Shown here: positions 1 to 6,201 of the stretch, piece by piece
How the letters are laid out: every line of letters begins with the position of its first letter
Numbering within the stretch: the first letter of the stretch is position 1
NCBI GenBank assembly: GCA_902762335.1
Contig: CACWNZ010000052.1
Location: 1-7,810, forward strand
DNA from: an uncultured Ruminococcus sp.
GTDB taxonomy: Bacteria > Bacillota > Clostridia > Oscillospirales > Acutalibacteraceae
DNA: 7,810 bases
Direction: 5' to 3'
Notes under the pieces: generated by a model
What the model was told of the DNA's origin: nothing
What the model saw: only the letters and a program-made list of their open reading frames with translations
Databases searched by the model: none
Program-made: the position numbers and the translations under genes

Positions 1-666
1 GATACCGCCGTTAGGTCCGGGAACTGCGCCCTTGACAGCTATAAGGTTGTTTTCTGCGTCTACCTTGACTACGGTAAGGTTCTGCACCGTTACCCTCTCA
101 GCGCCGAGGTGACCTGCCATCTTCTTGCCCTTCCATACTCTTGAGGGTGTTGAGCAGGCGCCCATTGAGCCGCCGTGACGGGCTACGGGACCCGAGCCGT
201 GTGATTCCTTGAGACGGTGGAAGTTCCAACGCTTGATAACGCCGGCATATCCCTTGCCCTTGCTCTTGCCCGTTACGTCGATCTTGTCGCCCTCGGCAAA
301 AGCGTCGGCCTTGATGATGTCGCCGACCTTGAATGAATCGAGGTTGTCTACTCTGAATTCACGAAGTGTGCTCTTGGGAGCTACATCGGCCTTTCTGAAG
401 TGACCGAGAAGGGGCTTTGAGATATTCACGGGATCGTTCCTGAACTTGTCGCTTCTTACTCTCTTGCCCTTGCCGCTGCCGTTCTGGACCTTGAGCTTTA
501 TATCGCCAAAGCCGAGCTGTACAGCTTCATAGCCGTCATTTTCTACCGTCTTGATCTGCGCTACAACGCACGGACCTGCTTCGATAACGGTAACGGGGAG
601 AACGGCGCCCTTTGCATCGAAGATCTGTGTCATACCGATCTTTTTTCCGATGATCGCTTTCTGCAT
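1..666 (-). CDS. rplC: 50S ribosomal protein L3 (C-terminus cut by window edge)
   Basis: L3 binds 23S rRNA early in large-subunit assembly and lies near the peptidyl transferase centre. My translation gives 222 residues before the edge. It begins MQKAIIGKKIGMTQIF, the family N-terminus, and contains NDGYEAVQLGFGD, VTGKSKGKGYAGVIKR, the SHGSGPVARHGGSMGACSTPSRVWKGKKMAGH core and VQNLTVVKVDAENNL before the closing VKGAVPGPNGG. Only about 10 residues should be missing. The ATG is preceded by AGGAGG (SD) at a normal distance. It lies 71 nt downstream of rpsJ in the conserved S10 operon order. The protein is longer than typical L3 (about 209 residues in Bacillus) because of extra basic residues around positions 60-85. 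Identification is certain; the exact C-terminus is not visible. Confidence 0.97.
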   Translation of the reverse strand, partial: MQKAIIGKKIGMTQIFDAKGAVLPVTVIEAGPCVVAQIKTVENDGYEAVQLGFGDIKLKVQNGSGKGKRVRSDKFRNDPVNISKPLLGHFRKADVAPKSTLREFRVDNLDSFKVGDIIKADAFAEGDKIDVTGKSKGKGYAGVIKRWNFHRLKESHGSGPVARHGGSMGACSTPSRVWKGKKMAGHLGAERVTVQNLTVVKVDAENNLIAVKGAVPGPNGGI

Positions 667-693
667 TTGTTTTTCCTCCTTGATAGGTTATTG

Positions 694-710
694 GTCGGCG
701 TTTCACCGAC
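694..710 (-). other. Short stem-loop between rpsJ and rplC
   Basis: On the minus-strand RNA, GTCGGTG pairs with CGCCGAC around an AAA loop, giving 7 bp with one U-G wobble. The same pair is a C-A mismatch on the plus strand, so the fold suits the S10 operon mRNA. There is no U tract, so it is not a terminator. It may set mRNA stability or the translation balance between S10 and L3; that role is inference. Confidence 0.45.
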
Positions 711-737
711 GTGACCCCTGCTGCCTGTTGGTTGTGA

Positions 738-1049
738 TCAGAGCTTTATCTCGATCTCAACACCGGCAGGGAGCTCGAGTCCTGTAAGAGCCTCAACGGT
801 CTTGTTTGAGGGTCTGAGGATGTCGATAAGTCTCTTATGAGTTCTTGTCTCAAACTGCTCACGGCTGTCCTTGTACTTATGAACAGCACGCAGGATGGTA
901 ACGACCTGCTTCTCGGTGGGGAGCGGTACGGGACCCGATACCCTTGCACCTGTGCGCTTTGCCGTTGCAACGATCTTCTCTGCCGACTGATCGACCAGCT
1001 GATGATCGTAACCCTTGATCCTTATCCTTATTTTTTCCTTGACTGCCAC
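738..1049 (-). CDS. rpsJ: 30S ribosomal protein S10
   Basis: S10 is a protein of the small-subunit head and also the transcription factor NusE. The 103-residue protein has the full family signature: KIRIRIKGYDHQLVDQSAEKIVATAKRTGA near the start, VSGPVPLPTEKQVVTILRAVHKYKDSREQFE in the middle, and RTHKRLIDI, where the conserved TH-RLIDI motif sits. Length matches the family (about 102-105). The start is GTG, chosen because AAGGAGG ends 8 nt upstream and the N-terminus MAVKEKIRIRIKGYD fits. It is the first gene of the S10 operon here, followed by rplC. The promoter and a long leader lie immediately upstream. Confidence 0.98.
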   Translation of the reverse strand: MAVKEKIRIRIKGYDHQLVDQSAEKIVATAKRTGARVSGPVPLPTEKQVVTILRAVHKYKDSREQFETRTHKRLIDILRPSNKTVEALTGLELPAGVEIEIKL

Positions 1050-1342
1050 GCTAATCGCCTCCTTATTGTAGTTGGCGGGCGTTTTCTCAATTCCTTACAC
1101 CCTTCCGGGTGTTTCCTGCAACTCTATTAGAAAACCGGATCTGCGCATGGTAGATCCGGGTCAGGTCCTTAGAAAATCAGAGCGCAGTTATTGCCCGTTT
1201 TCCTGCAACTCTCGGAAAAAGAGCAGGCTCACGCTCATAGAAATATTCTTTCGCCCGGTTTGAAATCGGACATACTCCACGGAAAAACCGGCCTGTTTCA
1301 GCCGCAACCTCCCGCTTCAACGCATATCTGTCGCAGTCACGC
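1050..1342 (-). promoter_or_regulatory. Long structured leader of the S10 operon
   Basis: About 290 nt separate the promoter from the rpsJ GTG, and no credible reading frame explains them. On the minus-strand RNA, CCGGATCT (1159-1152) pairs with AGATCCGG (1142-1135), 8 bp, followed by TTTTCT, which looks like an intrinsic terminator inside the leader. CTGCGC (1187-1182) could instead pair with GCGCAG (1146-1141), which overlaps that stem. CCGGTTT/AAACCGG (1291-1285 with 1261-1255) makes a third helix, and ACACCC-GGAA-GGGTGT forms a small tetraloop hairpin near 1097-1112. The 14-nt motif AGAGTTGCAGGAAA occurs twice (1212-1199 and 1125-1112). Known S10 operons of other bacteria are controlled by L4 binding to the leader. 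That this leader works similarly is inference. Confidence 0.6.
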
Positions 1343-1348
1343 TCCATT

Positions 1349-1377
1349 ATAATAGCACATACTTCCCCGTTTTGCAA
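1349..1377 (-). promoter_or_regulatory. Promoter of the S10 operon
   Basis: On the minus strand, TTGCAA (1377-1372) is followed after 17 nt by TATTAT (1354-1349). A TG one base upstream of the -10 gives an extended -10. Transcription would start near 1342. It is the best promoter-like sequence directly upstream of rpsJ. Confidence 0.75.
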
Positions 1378-1733
1378 GCTTTTTTGAAAAATATCTTTGT
1401 AATAATGGTAGAAATTTCATAGTATATTTTGTATAATATGCCACTGCTTTTCAACGATATATACATTCAAAAGCGGCGCATTTCGTATATATGCCGAGCC
1501 TTTTCCCGTCATAATACACAACAGGTCAGTTCCTGCCCCACACAATGGTGCGGGCGCTGTGACGGTATCTATAATATCACGAACGCCGTCGTTTTTCAAG
1601 TCCTTTCTTTATATATATGTAAGGCTTTTCCGAAAAGCCGTAGAAGTACGGGAGCTTATACGGCTTATTGAGATCATCATCAGAATCCGCCGAAAATTTA
1701 CAATTTGTTCACCATTCATATACACGTCGGTGC
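1378..1733. other. Gene-free stretch with promoter-like sequences on both strands
   Basis: No reading frame here has a convincing ribosome binding site or family signature. On the plus strand, TAGAAA (1409-1414), 17 nt, TATAAT (1432-1437) is a promoter candidate. On the minus strand, TTGAAA (1599-1594), 17 nt, TATTAT (1576-1571) is a good one, starting near 1564. Just inside that minus transcript, GCCC-G-CAC pairs with GTGGGGC to make a bulged hairpin. At 1623-1639, GGCTTTT/AAAAGCC forms a perfect hairpin, and AAGCCGTA (1635-1642) with TACGGCTT (1659-1666) forms an overlapping alternative. A small RNA, or a second upstream promoter for the S10 operon, would explain some of this. Neither is established. 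Confidence 0.35.
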
Positions 1734-1739
1734 TATAAT
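1731..1739 (+). promoter_or_regulatory. Extended -10 promoter for the acidic protein gene
   Basis: TGCTATAAT is a perfect extended -10 element. No good -35 is seen at 17 nt, as expected for some extended -10 promoters. The start would be near 1746, leaving about 70 nt of leader before the gene at 1818. Confidence 0.6.
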
Positions 1740-1817
1740 CAGTCTCACCCCATAAAAAAAGGCAATATTCCCGAGTACGAAAACATGTACCTTGACAACT
1801 GAAGGAGAGATGCTGTT

Positions 1818-2306
1818 ATGAAGAAATGCAGAGTTCTGCATGTCAACGACGGTAACGCAAAGGAGCTGACCAACGGAAACAGATTTTTTGCCGAAAATTA
1901 CCCGAAAATGGAGGAGGCCATAAACAGGGTAATTCAGATGGGCTATGAGGTAAAACAGATGGTGCCGCAGTATTCGCCCTCTATACAGGGAAATGAAGGC
2001 TCATATATGTTCTATCTCAGCGGATACGCCTTTTACCTTGAAAAGGAATTCAAGCCGGGCGAAAACGACGACGAGGAGTTCAATAAGCTCTTTGACGAGC
2101 TGAATCCCGTAGAAGATGACGAAGAAGAAGACATTTTTGATTTCGACGAAGACGAAGACATTTTTGATTACGATGAAGAGGAAGAGAAAAAAATATATTC
2201 CGGCTTATACGACGACGACGATGACGACGATGACAGCCGCGGAGGAGATCACTTTTCTTCCATCCTTGACGGCGAAACACATTCTCCCGACGAAGAATCA
2301 GAATAA
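1818..2306 (+). CDS. Highly acidic hypothetical protein
   Basis: I do not recognise this 162-residue protein as a named family. Residues 1-80 look like a small folded domain, with MEEAINRVIQMGYEVKQM (31-48) suggesting a helix followed by a strand. The rest, from about residue 83, is dominated by Asp and Glu. It includes the tandem repeat DIFDFDEDE/DIFDYDEEE (105-122), then a run of eight Asp (132-139) and a Ser/Glu-rich end. There is no signal peptide or membrane segment, so it is probably cytoplasmic. The start is ATG with AAGGAGAG 8 nt upstream. It is a single-gene unit, with an extended -10 promoter before it and a strong terminator after it. The acidic tail could bind basic proteins or metal ions, or act as a nucleic acid mimic. 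That is speculation. Confidence 0.85.
   Translation: MKKCRVLHVNDGNAKELTNGNRFFAENYPKMEEAINRVIQMGYEVKQMVPQYSPSIQGNEGSYMFYLSGYAFYLEKEFKPGENDDEEFNKLFDELNPVEDDEEEDIFDFDEDEDIFDYDEEEEKKIYSGLYDDDDDDDDSRGGDHFSSILDGETHSPDEESE
2130..2183 (+). repeat. 27-bp tandem repeat, two copies, inside the acidic gene
   Basis: Copies at 2130-2156 and 2157-2183 both begin GACATTTTTGATT and differ at only a few bases, mostly third positions (TTC/TAC, GAC/GAT, GAC/GAG). They encode DIFDFDEDE and DIFDYDEEE in frame. Recent in-frame duplication is the simplest explanation. Confidence 0.85.
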
Positions 2307-2334
2307 TGCCTTAAACCGGCAGATGACACACAGC

Positions 2335-2372
2335 AAGACCGCACGATCCGAAACGATCGCGCGGTCTTTTTT
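2335..2372 (+). terminator. Rho-independent terminator after the acidic gene
   Basis: AAGACCGC-A-CGATC pairs with GATCG-C-GCGGTCTT around a six-base loop. That is a long stem with one A-C mismatch, followed by T6 on the plus strand. It lies 29 nt after the stop codon. On the minus strand the stem is followed only by TTGCTG, so it would end the convergent lipoprotein transcript weakly at best. Confidence 0.92.
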
Positions 2373-2404
2373 GTTACGGGGAGAGGAAGATCCTCCGCTC
2401 GTTA

Positions 2405-3577
2405 TCACTTATAGATCTCTGCAAGTACAGTGTCAGCGCTTATCTCCTTTGCAGTGCCGTCGTTTACGACAATGTTGCCGTCCTCGTCTGCGCCGAATAC
2501 GGAGAAGTCAAAGCTTTCATCGCCAAGACACATGTACTCAAGAGCCTCCTTTATTGTGCCTTCCTTTGCTTCAGTTATACCGGAAGCTACCTCTGCATAG
2601 AAGCTCTTGCAGGCGCAGTCTATTGTTGCAGCGTCGCTCTCTGCATCTGTCGAAGGCATTGCCTCATAGATCTCCGCAAAGGTGGTGTTCTCGGTTATGT
2701 CCTTTGTATAAGCGCCGCCCTTTGCCGAGATAGTGCCGTATTCGTCCGCTGCAAACTTGCTGAAGTCGAAGTCCGCATCTGCTATGCCCATATATTCAAG
2801 AGCGCCCTTAATAGTGCATTTGCCTGCCGCAGCGCGTCTCTCTTCCTCTGAGGCACTGTTTGCGGGGAGCTTGTCAGCCTTTACATAATTTGCATATTCC
2901 TCATCTATCGCACCGACTACTATAGAAGCGAAGTAGTCCTTGCAGGCACAGTCAACAGTAGCTGCGTCCGTCTGCTCCTGACAGGCAACACCGTATCCGC
3001 TGTTTATCCTTGCGGCTACCTCGTTCATGCCCTCTTCGATCTCCTTTTTGTCAGCGGTCTTTGTCATACTGTAGCTCTTGCCGCCTGCTATGACGACAGC
3101 CTTGCCGTCCGCATAGTCGGTGATCTCTACAGGGCAGGTCTGAGTGCCGTCAATGGGGTTCTCCGATACAAGAGTGAAGCTTGCTGTCGTTGAGCCGTCG
3201 GCGTTCTTCTTTGAGGTGTAGTTCGTGATCTTGCCGTCCGCATAGAACTCTGCGCCCTCGCTGCCGACTGCCGCAAAGCCTCCGAAGCCGAACTCGGAAT
3301 GATCGTCAAGCTTGATGAAGACCGCTTTCGCGCCCTGTTCGTCGCAGCTGTAGTATGCGTACTCTATCATATCCTTGCTGAGCTCACCGTTTGCAAGGGT
3401 CGCCGAGCCGTTATTGGTTCCCGTTGTAGCCACAGAAGCCTCTGTGCTTACCGCCGCGCTCGACTGAGGAGCAGATGAGGAAGCCTCGTCCTTTTTGCCG
3501 CCGCAGCCTGTAGCTGCGCATACGAGCATTGTTGCCGCCATTACCGCCATGATGATCTTTGTTACTGTCTTTTTCAT
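2405..3577 (-). CDS. Secreted lipoprotein with a duplicated DCACK domain
   Basis: A 390-residue protein of unknown function. It has a basic N-terminus, a hydrophobic segment (8-23) and the lipobox AATGC, with Cys25 as the lipidation site, so it should be anchored on the outer face of the membrane. Residues 29-65 are a Ser/Ala/Thr-rich linker. Residues 66-175 form one domain of probable beta strands (ADGKITNY, ASFTLVSENP, VEITDYADGKAVVIAGG). Residues 204-306 and 315-390 are two copies of one module: DAATVDCACK or DAATIDCACK, then TIK-ALEYM, DFDFSKF or SFDFSVF, and AEIY. The first copy carries about 27 extra residues (224-252). Each copy has a C-A-C pair that might bind metal or form a disulfide. 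Start is ATG with AAAGGAG 9 nt upstream. It is transcribed alone, and I find no functional hint in the neighbours. Confidence 0.93.
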   Translation of the reverse strand: MKKTVTKIIMAVMAATMLVCAATGCGGKKDEASSSAPQSSAAVSTEASVATTGTNNGSATLANGELSKDMIEYAYYSCDEQGAKAVFIKLDDHSEFGFGGFAAVGSEGAEFYADGKITNYTSKKNADGSTTASFTLVSENPIDGTQTCPVEITDYADGKAVVIAGGKSYSMTKTADKKEIEEGMNEVAARINSGYGVACQEQTDAATVDCACKDYFASIVVGAIDEEYANYVKADKLPANSASEEERRAAAGKCTIKGALEYMGIADADFDFSKFAADEYGTISAKGGAYTKDITENTTFAEIYEAMPSTDAESDAATIDCACKSFYAEVASGITEAKEGTIKEALEYMCLGDESFDFSVFGADEDGNIVVNDGTAKEISADTVLAEIYK

Positions 3578-3627
3578 TTTAATTTCTCCTTTCGGTTTTT
3601 ACAGGTTTGTGTTGTTTCGTTGTTATG

Positions 3628-3655
3628 GCTATATCATACATGACTAAGGTGACAA
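3628..3655 (-). promoter_or_regulatory. Promoter candidate for the lipoprotein gene
   Basis: On the minus strand, TTGTCA (3655-3650), 16 nt, TATAGC (3633-3628), with TG one base upstream of the -10. The start would be near 3621, about 45 nt before the ATG. The -10 is imperfect. Confidence 0.45.
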
Positions 3656-3687
3656 TAAAGTGACTGCAAAAAAATTTTTTCCGACAG

Positions 3688-3727
3688 AAAAAGATCTGCC
3701 CCCGTATCCTTGCGATACGGGAGCAGA
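3688..3727 (-). terminator. Rho-independent terminator after the zinc-ribbon membrane protein gene
   Basis: On the minus-strand RNA, a 14-bp stem starts TCTGCTCCCGTATC (3727-3714), has the loop GCAAG, and is followed by TCTTTTTC. One pair is U-G on the minus strand but C-A on the plus strand. Together with the position of the U tract, this assigns it to the leftward transcript ending at 3739. Confidence 0.93.
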
Positions 3728-3738
3728 CCGAAGTTATA

Positions 3739-4173
3739 TTATTGTACGGGGGTAACGATGACCTCATCGTCTACCGGAGCGCCGCCCTTTTCAGCGCCGC
3801 ACAGGCAGGTCGTAACATAAGAGGGATTCATTCTGCCGCAGGAGCATTTCCAATCCTTTGCGGGAAGCACCGTCCTGAACTGTCTTGAAGGAAGCGTGAT
3901 CTTTTTGAGCTTTCTATCAGAAGTACCGTTCTTTTCGGCTTCCTCTTCCCTTTTGTTCAGCTCGTTCATAAGTCTTACAATATTAAGGTCAGGCTCGCTG
4001 CAAGCGAAGGCAAAGCCTAAAACGCCGAAGATCGCGCCTATCCAGAACCACTTTACGACTTTATCATAATAGCCCTTGTTGTGCATCATCGTTGCCGTTA
4101 CCGAGCCCCATACAAGACAAAGGATAATATAAGCTATTACGCTGAATATTGCTAACCAATTTACTCTTTCCAT
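3739..4173 (-). CDS. Small membrane protein with C-terminal zinc-ribbon-like motif
   Basis: A 144-residue protein of unknown function. Two hydrophobic segments at about 6-24 (LAIFSVIAYIILCLVWGSV) and 40-58 (VKWFWIGAIFGVLGFAFA) form a membrane hairpin. A charged stretch with KREEEAEK (74-81) follows, then a soluble tail with WKCSCGRMNPSYVTTCLCG. Its cysteines at 110, 112, 123 and 125 form a CxC-x10-CxC pattern like a zinc ribbon. Upstream codons extend the frame to 4338, but I chose the ATG at 4173 because GGAGG lies 7 nt before it and the upstream part has no domain. It ends in its own strong terminator. The gap to aroB is 151 nt. It may be a membrane-tethered binding module; partner and substrate are unknown. 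Confidence 0.88.
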   Translation of the reverse strand: MERVNWLAIFSVIAYIILCLVWGSVTATMMHNKGYYDKVVKWFWIGAIFGVLGFAFACSEPDLNIVRLMNELNKREEEAEKNGTSDRKLKKITLPSRQFRTVLPAKDWKCSCGRMNPSYVTTCLCGAEKGGAPVDDEVIVTPVQ

Positions 4174-4196
4174 AACAGTACCTCCTGAATTTCCTG

Positions 4197-4254
4197 TATC
4201 ATCGCTAAGATGATAATAAATTATATCGTGTTCCTGAACACTGATACTATTATA
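4197..4254 (-). promoter_or_regulatory. Promoter region with palindrome and leader hairpin, zinc-ribbon membrane protein gene
   Basis: The minus strand carries two TATAAT boxes (4254-4249 and 4225-4220), neither with a good -35. Between them is the perfect palindrome GTGTTC-AG-GAACAC (4241-4228), a likely repressor or activator site. Downstream, TATCATC-TTAGC-GATGATA (4215-4197) is a 7-bp hairpin ending 10 nt before the ribosome binding site. The palindrome is not the LexA type, which has GAAC-N4-GTTC. Confidence 0.5.
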
Positions 4255-4283
4255 CAGAAAGCACTGTCCGGCAGGATTGAAAT

Positions 4284-4302
4284 AGCCCGATTTTTTCAGG
4301 CT
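4284..4302 (-). terminator. Weak terminator-like hairpin after aroB
   Basis: AGCCTGA (4302-4296) pairs with TCGGGCT (4290-4284), 7 bp including a U-G pair seen only on the minus strand. It is followed by ATTTC, a poor U tract. It may end the tyrA-aroB transcript partly or protect its 3' end. Confidence 0.4.
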
Positions 4303-4324
4303 TGAATATATGTTTTCCGACGAT

Positions 4325-5374
4325 TTACACCGAAGCAAAGTCTGTCATCTCATCAACGGGCATTTTGCTGATAAAGCACTCGCCTATGCTCCTGAGGATT
4401 ATAAGGCTTATGCTCCTGCCCGAGCTTTTCTTGTCTCCCCTTGCGGCATCGCATATCTCACTTATGCCGTAGGGGCTGTCTGTTGGCAGACCGTATTTTT
4501 TCAGCAGGGCTTCAAGTCTTTTATATGTACCCTTTTCCGTAAGACCCCGCTTCTCGCTTATCCTCGTTATCACAGCCGCGCCTGCCGCAACTGCCTCTCC
4601 GTGGGTATAGCCCGAATAATCGCCGAGCTTTTCTATAGCATGACCGAAGGTATGCCCGAAATTGAGTATAGCCCTCTCTCCCGTGTCGAACTCGTCCCGC
4701 TCTACCACGTCGCGCTTTATAGAAACACAGCGGTATATTATCTCGTCTATGATGTCCGCGGCGTTTTCGTTCTCGAGCATTTCAAAAAGCTCCCTGCTCC
4801 TTATGCAGCCGTACTTTACTACCTCGCCCAGACCGTCACGGAAGAATTTATCGGGCAGGGTATCCAGCGTATCGGGGTCGATAAGCACTATCCTCGGCTG
4901 ACGGAAGGCGCCCACAAGATTTTTCCCGAAGGGCATATCTACGGCGGTCTTTCCTCCTACGGACGAGTCCACCTGTGCAAGCAGGCTCGTGGGTATCTGT
5001 ACGAAATCTATGCCACGCAGATAGGTAGCCGCCGCAAAACCCGCCATATCGCCCGTCACCCCTCCGCCGATGGCTACTATAATATCCGTTCTCGTTATTT
5101 TATTTTCAAAGAAACTGCCGTACATTTTCTCGACGGCAGAAAGTCTCTTGGAAGCCTCTCCCGCTTCAAAGACGAACTCCGACACCTCAAAGCCGTTCTC
5201 TTCAAGAGAAGCCCTCACCGTATCCGCATAAAGCGGCGCTACGTTGGTATCGCTGACTATAACGGCTCTCACTGCCTTGGTAAGCGGTCTTATATGCTCT
5301 CCCGCCTTTTTGATGTTGCCGTGTTCTATAACTATACTGTAAGGAACTCCCGTCTTTACCTCGACTATGCTCAT
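4325..5374 (-). CDS. aroB: 3-dehydroquinate synthase
   Basis: This enzyme converts DAHP to 3-dehydroquinate, the second step of the shikimate pathway, using NAD and a divalent metal in the cytoplasm. The 349-residue length is normal. Visible signatures are GGGVTGDMAGFAAATYLRG (103-121, nucleotide site), PTSLLAQVDSSVGGKTAVD (128-146) and KNLVGAF-QP (151-160). GLGEVVKYG carries metal ligand E184, NFGHTFGHAIE has H241 and H245, and YTHGE has H258. The expected ligands, by family alignment, are E184, H241 and H258. DKK (314-316) closes the family pattern, so it looks intact. The ATG overlaps the tyrA stop as ATGA, with AAAGGAGG 10 nt upstream inside tyrA, so the two are translationally coupled. 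Confidence 0.97.
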   Translation of the reverse strand: MSIVEVKTGVPYSIVIEHGNIKKAGEHIRPLTKAVRAVIVSDTNVAPLYADTVRASLEENGFEVSEFVFEAGEASKRLSAVEKMYGSFFENKITRTDIIVAIGGGVTGDMAGFAAATYLRGIDFVQIPTSLLAQVDSSVGGKTAVDMPFGKNLVGAFRQPRIVLIDPDTLDTLPDKFFRDGLGEVVKYGCIRSRELFEMLENENAADIIDEIIYRCVSIKRDVVERDEFDTGERAILNFGHTFGHAIEKLGDYSGYTHGEAVAAGAAVITRISEKRGLTEKGTYKRLEALLKKYGLPTDSPYGISEICDAARGDKKSSGRSISLIILRSIGECFISKMPVDEMTDFASV

Positions 5375-6201
5375 TCTCCGAGCGCCTCCTTTATTTCCTT
5401 TCCCCTGTGCAGAAGCTCCGCCAGCTCTCTGCGGTCACCATTTTCTATCCCCTTTTTTATCAGCTCAAGATTATCTATAAGGGTCTGTATCTCGTCCGCA
5501 AGGGGCTCCTTGTTTTCTATAAAAAGCTCCGCCCACAGCTCGGCGTTGATATTCGCCACCCTTGAAACGTCCCTATAGCTGCCTGCGGAAAAGCCCTTAT
5601 GCTTCATGCACCTCGGGCTGAAAACGTAGGCGCAGGCAAGGGCATGGGGAAGCTGAGACGTAAAGGCGATCATTCTGTCGTGCTCCTCGGGCGTGGTAAA
5701 GACCGTCATGCCGAAGCCGAGCTTTCTCACAAGAGCCGCAACGTTATCTACCGCCGTCTGCGGCGCGCCGCAGGGAAGTATTATACCGCTTGCGCCCTGA
5801 AACAGATCCGCCTCGGACACGTCGAAGCCGTTTTTCTCCTTGCCCGCCATTGGGTGAAAGCCCACGAAGTAAAAGCCGTTTTCCTCTGCAAGAGCCTTCA
5901 GCGCAGGACAGATCTTCGATTTTATGCCGCAGGTATCTATTACTATGCAGCCCTTTTTTATCCTGCTCTTATTCTTTTTTACAAAAGCAACTGCGGCGTC
6001 GGGGTATATGCCCAATATAAGCATATCCGCCGTTTCAAGCGCGCTCTCGTCGGCAGCCTCGTCTATCGCTCCGCAGGCAAGCGCCTTTTCAAGAGGCTCT
6101 CTGCTCCTGTTTATGCCGTAAACGAAGTTATCCGTGTATTTCTTTATCGCCTTTGCCATTGACCCGCCTATTATCCCGAGTCCCGATACAACAATATTCA
6201 T
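5371..6201 (-). CDS. tyrA: Prephenate dehydrogenase
   Basis: It oxidatively decarboxylates prephenate to 4-hydroxyphenylpyruvate on the way to tyrosine; arogenate use cannot be excluded. The 276-residue protein starts with a Rossmann fold (GLGIIGGS, 7-14), then has VIDTCGIKS (87-95), HPMAGKEKNG (116-125), TSQLPHALA with the probable catalytic His186, and GSYRDVSRVA (207-216). It stops after the dehydrogenase domain. There is no C-terminal ACT domain as in the roughly 370-residue Bacillus enzyme, so ACT-based tyrosine feedback is absent. At the end of beta-2 it has Asn31 (GINRS) where many NAD-specific relatives have Asp, so cofactor preference is open. An in-frame TGA lies nine bases upstream of the ATG, which rules out a longer start. 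It has its own promoter and is coupled to aroB. Confidence 0.95.
   Translation of the reverse strand: MNIVVSGLGIIGGSMAKAIKKYTDNFVYGINRSREPLEKALACGAIDEAADESALETADMLILGIYPDAAVAFVKKNKSRIKKGCIVIDTCGIKSKICPALKALAEENGFYFVGFHPMAGKEKNGFDVSEADLFQGASGIILPCGAPQTAVDNVAALVRKLGFGMTVFTTPEEHDRMIAFTSQLPHALACAYVFSPRCMKHKGFSAGSYRDVSRVANINAELWAELFIENKEPLADEIQTLIDNLELIKKGIENGDRRELAELLHRGKEIKEALGE

Noticed and set aside
1177..1377. 66-codon minus-strand frame in the S10 leader
   Set aside because: It starts within the promoter, before the expected transcription start, and runs through the structured leader without an SD.
1417..1599. 60-codon minus-strand frame starting with TTG
   Set aside because: Its start lies inside the -35 of a better-supported promoter, with no proper SD and no family resemblance.
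1378..1733. CRISPR array or tRNA gene
   Set aside because: There are no regularly spaced repeats and no cloverleaf or T-loop consensus (GGTTCRA) in this stretch.
2116..2733. 205-codon plus-strand frame across the acidic gene and the lipoprotein end
   Set aside because: It is an out-of-frame reading of the acidic repeats that crosses a strong terminator, giving an artefactual Arg/Leu-rich tail.
3650..3660. Shared AAGGTGACAA between the lipoprotein upstream region and the transposase end near 7708
   Set aside because: Only 10 bases match and one copy is inside coding sequence; chance is the simplest explanation.
4174..4338. N-terminal extension of the zinc-ribbon membrane protein
   Set aside because: The frame is open, but the ATG at 4173 has a strong SD at correct spacing. 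The upstream stretch covers the palindrome and TATAAT boxes and shows no domain.
4310..5578. 422-codon open frame on the plus strand opposite aroB and the tyrA end
   Set aside because: It is the antisense shadow of two clearly identified genes. It has no ribosome binding site or domain and is low-complexity in character.
5599..6162. 187-codon plus-strand frame opposite tyrA, and a similar one at 6802-7335 opposite aroF
   Set aside because: Both mirror well-supported enzymes on the other strand. The compositions are rich in R, Y and H from reverse reading of the true codons.
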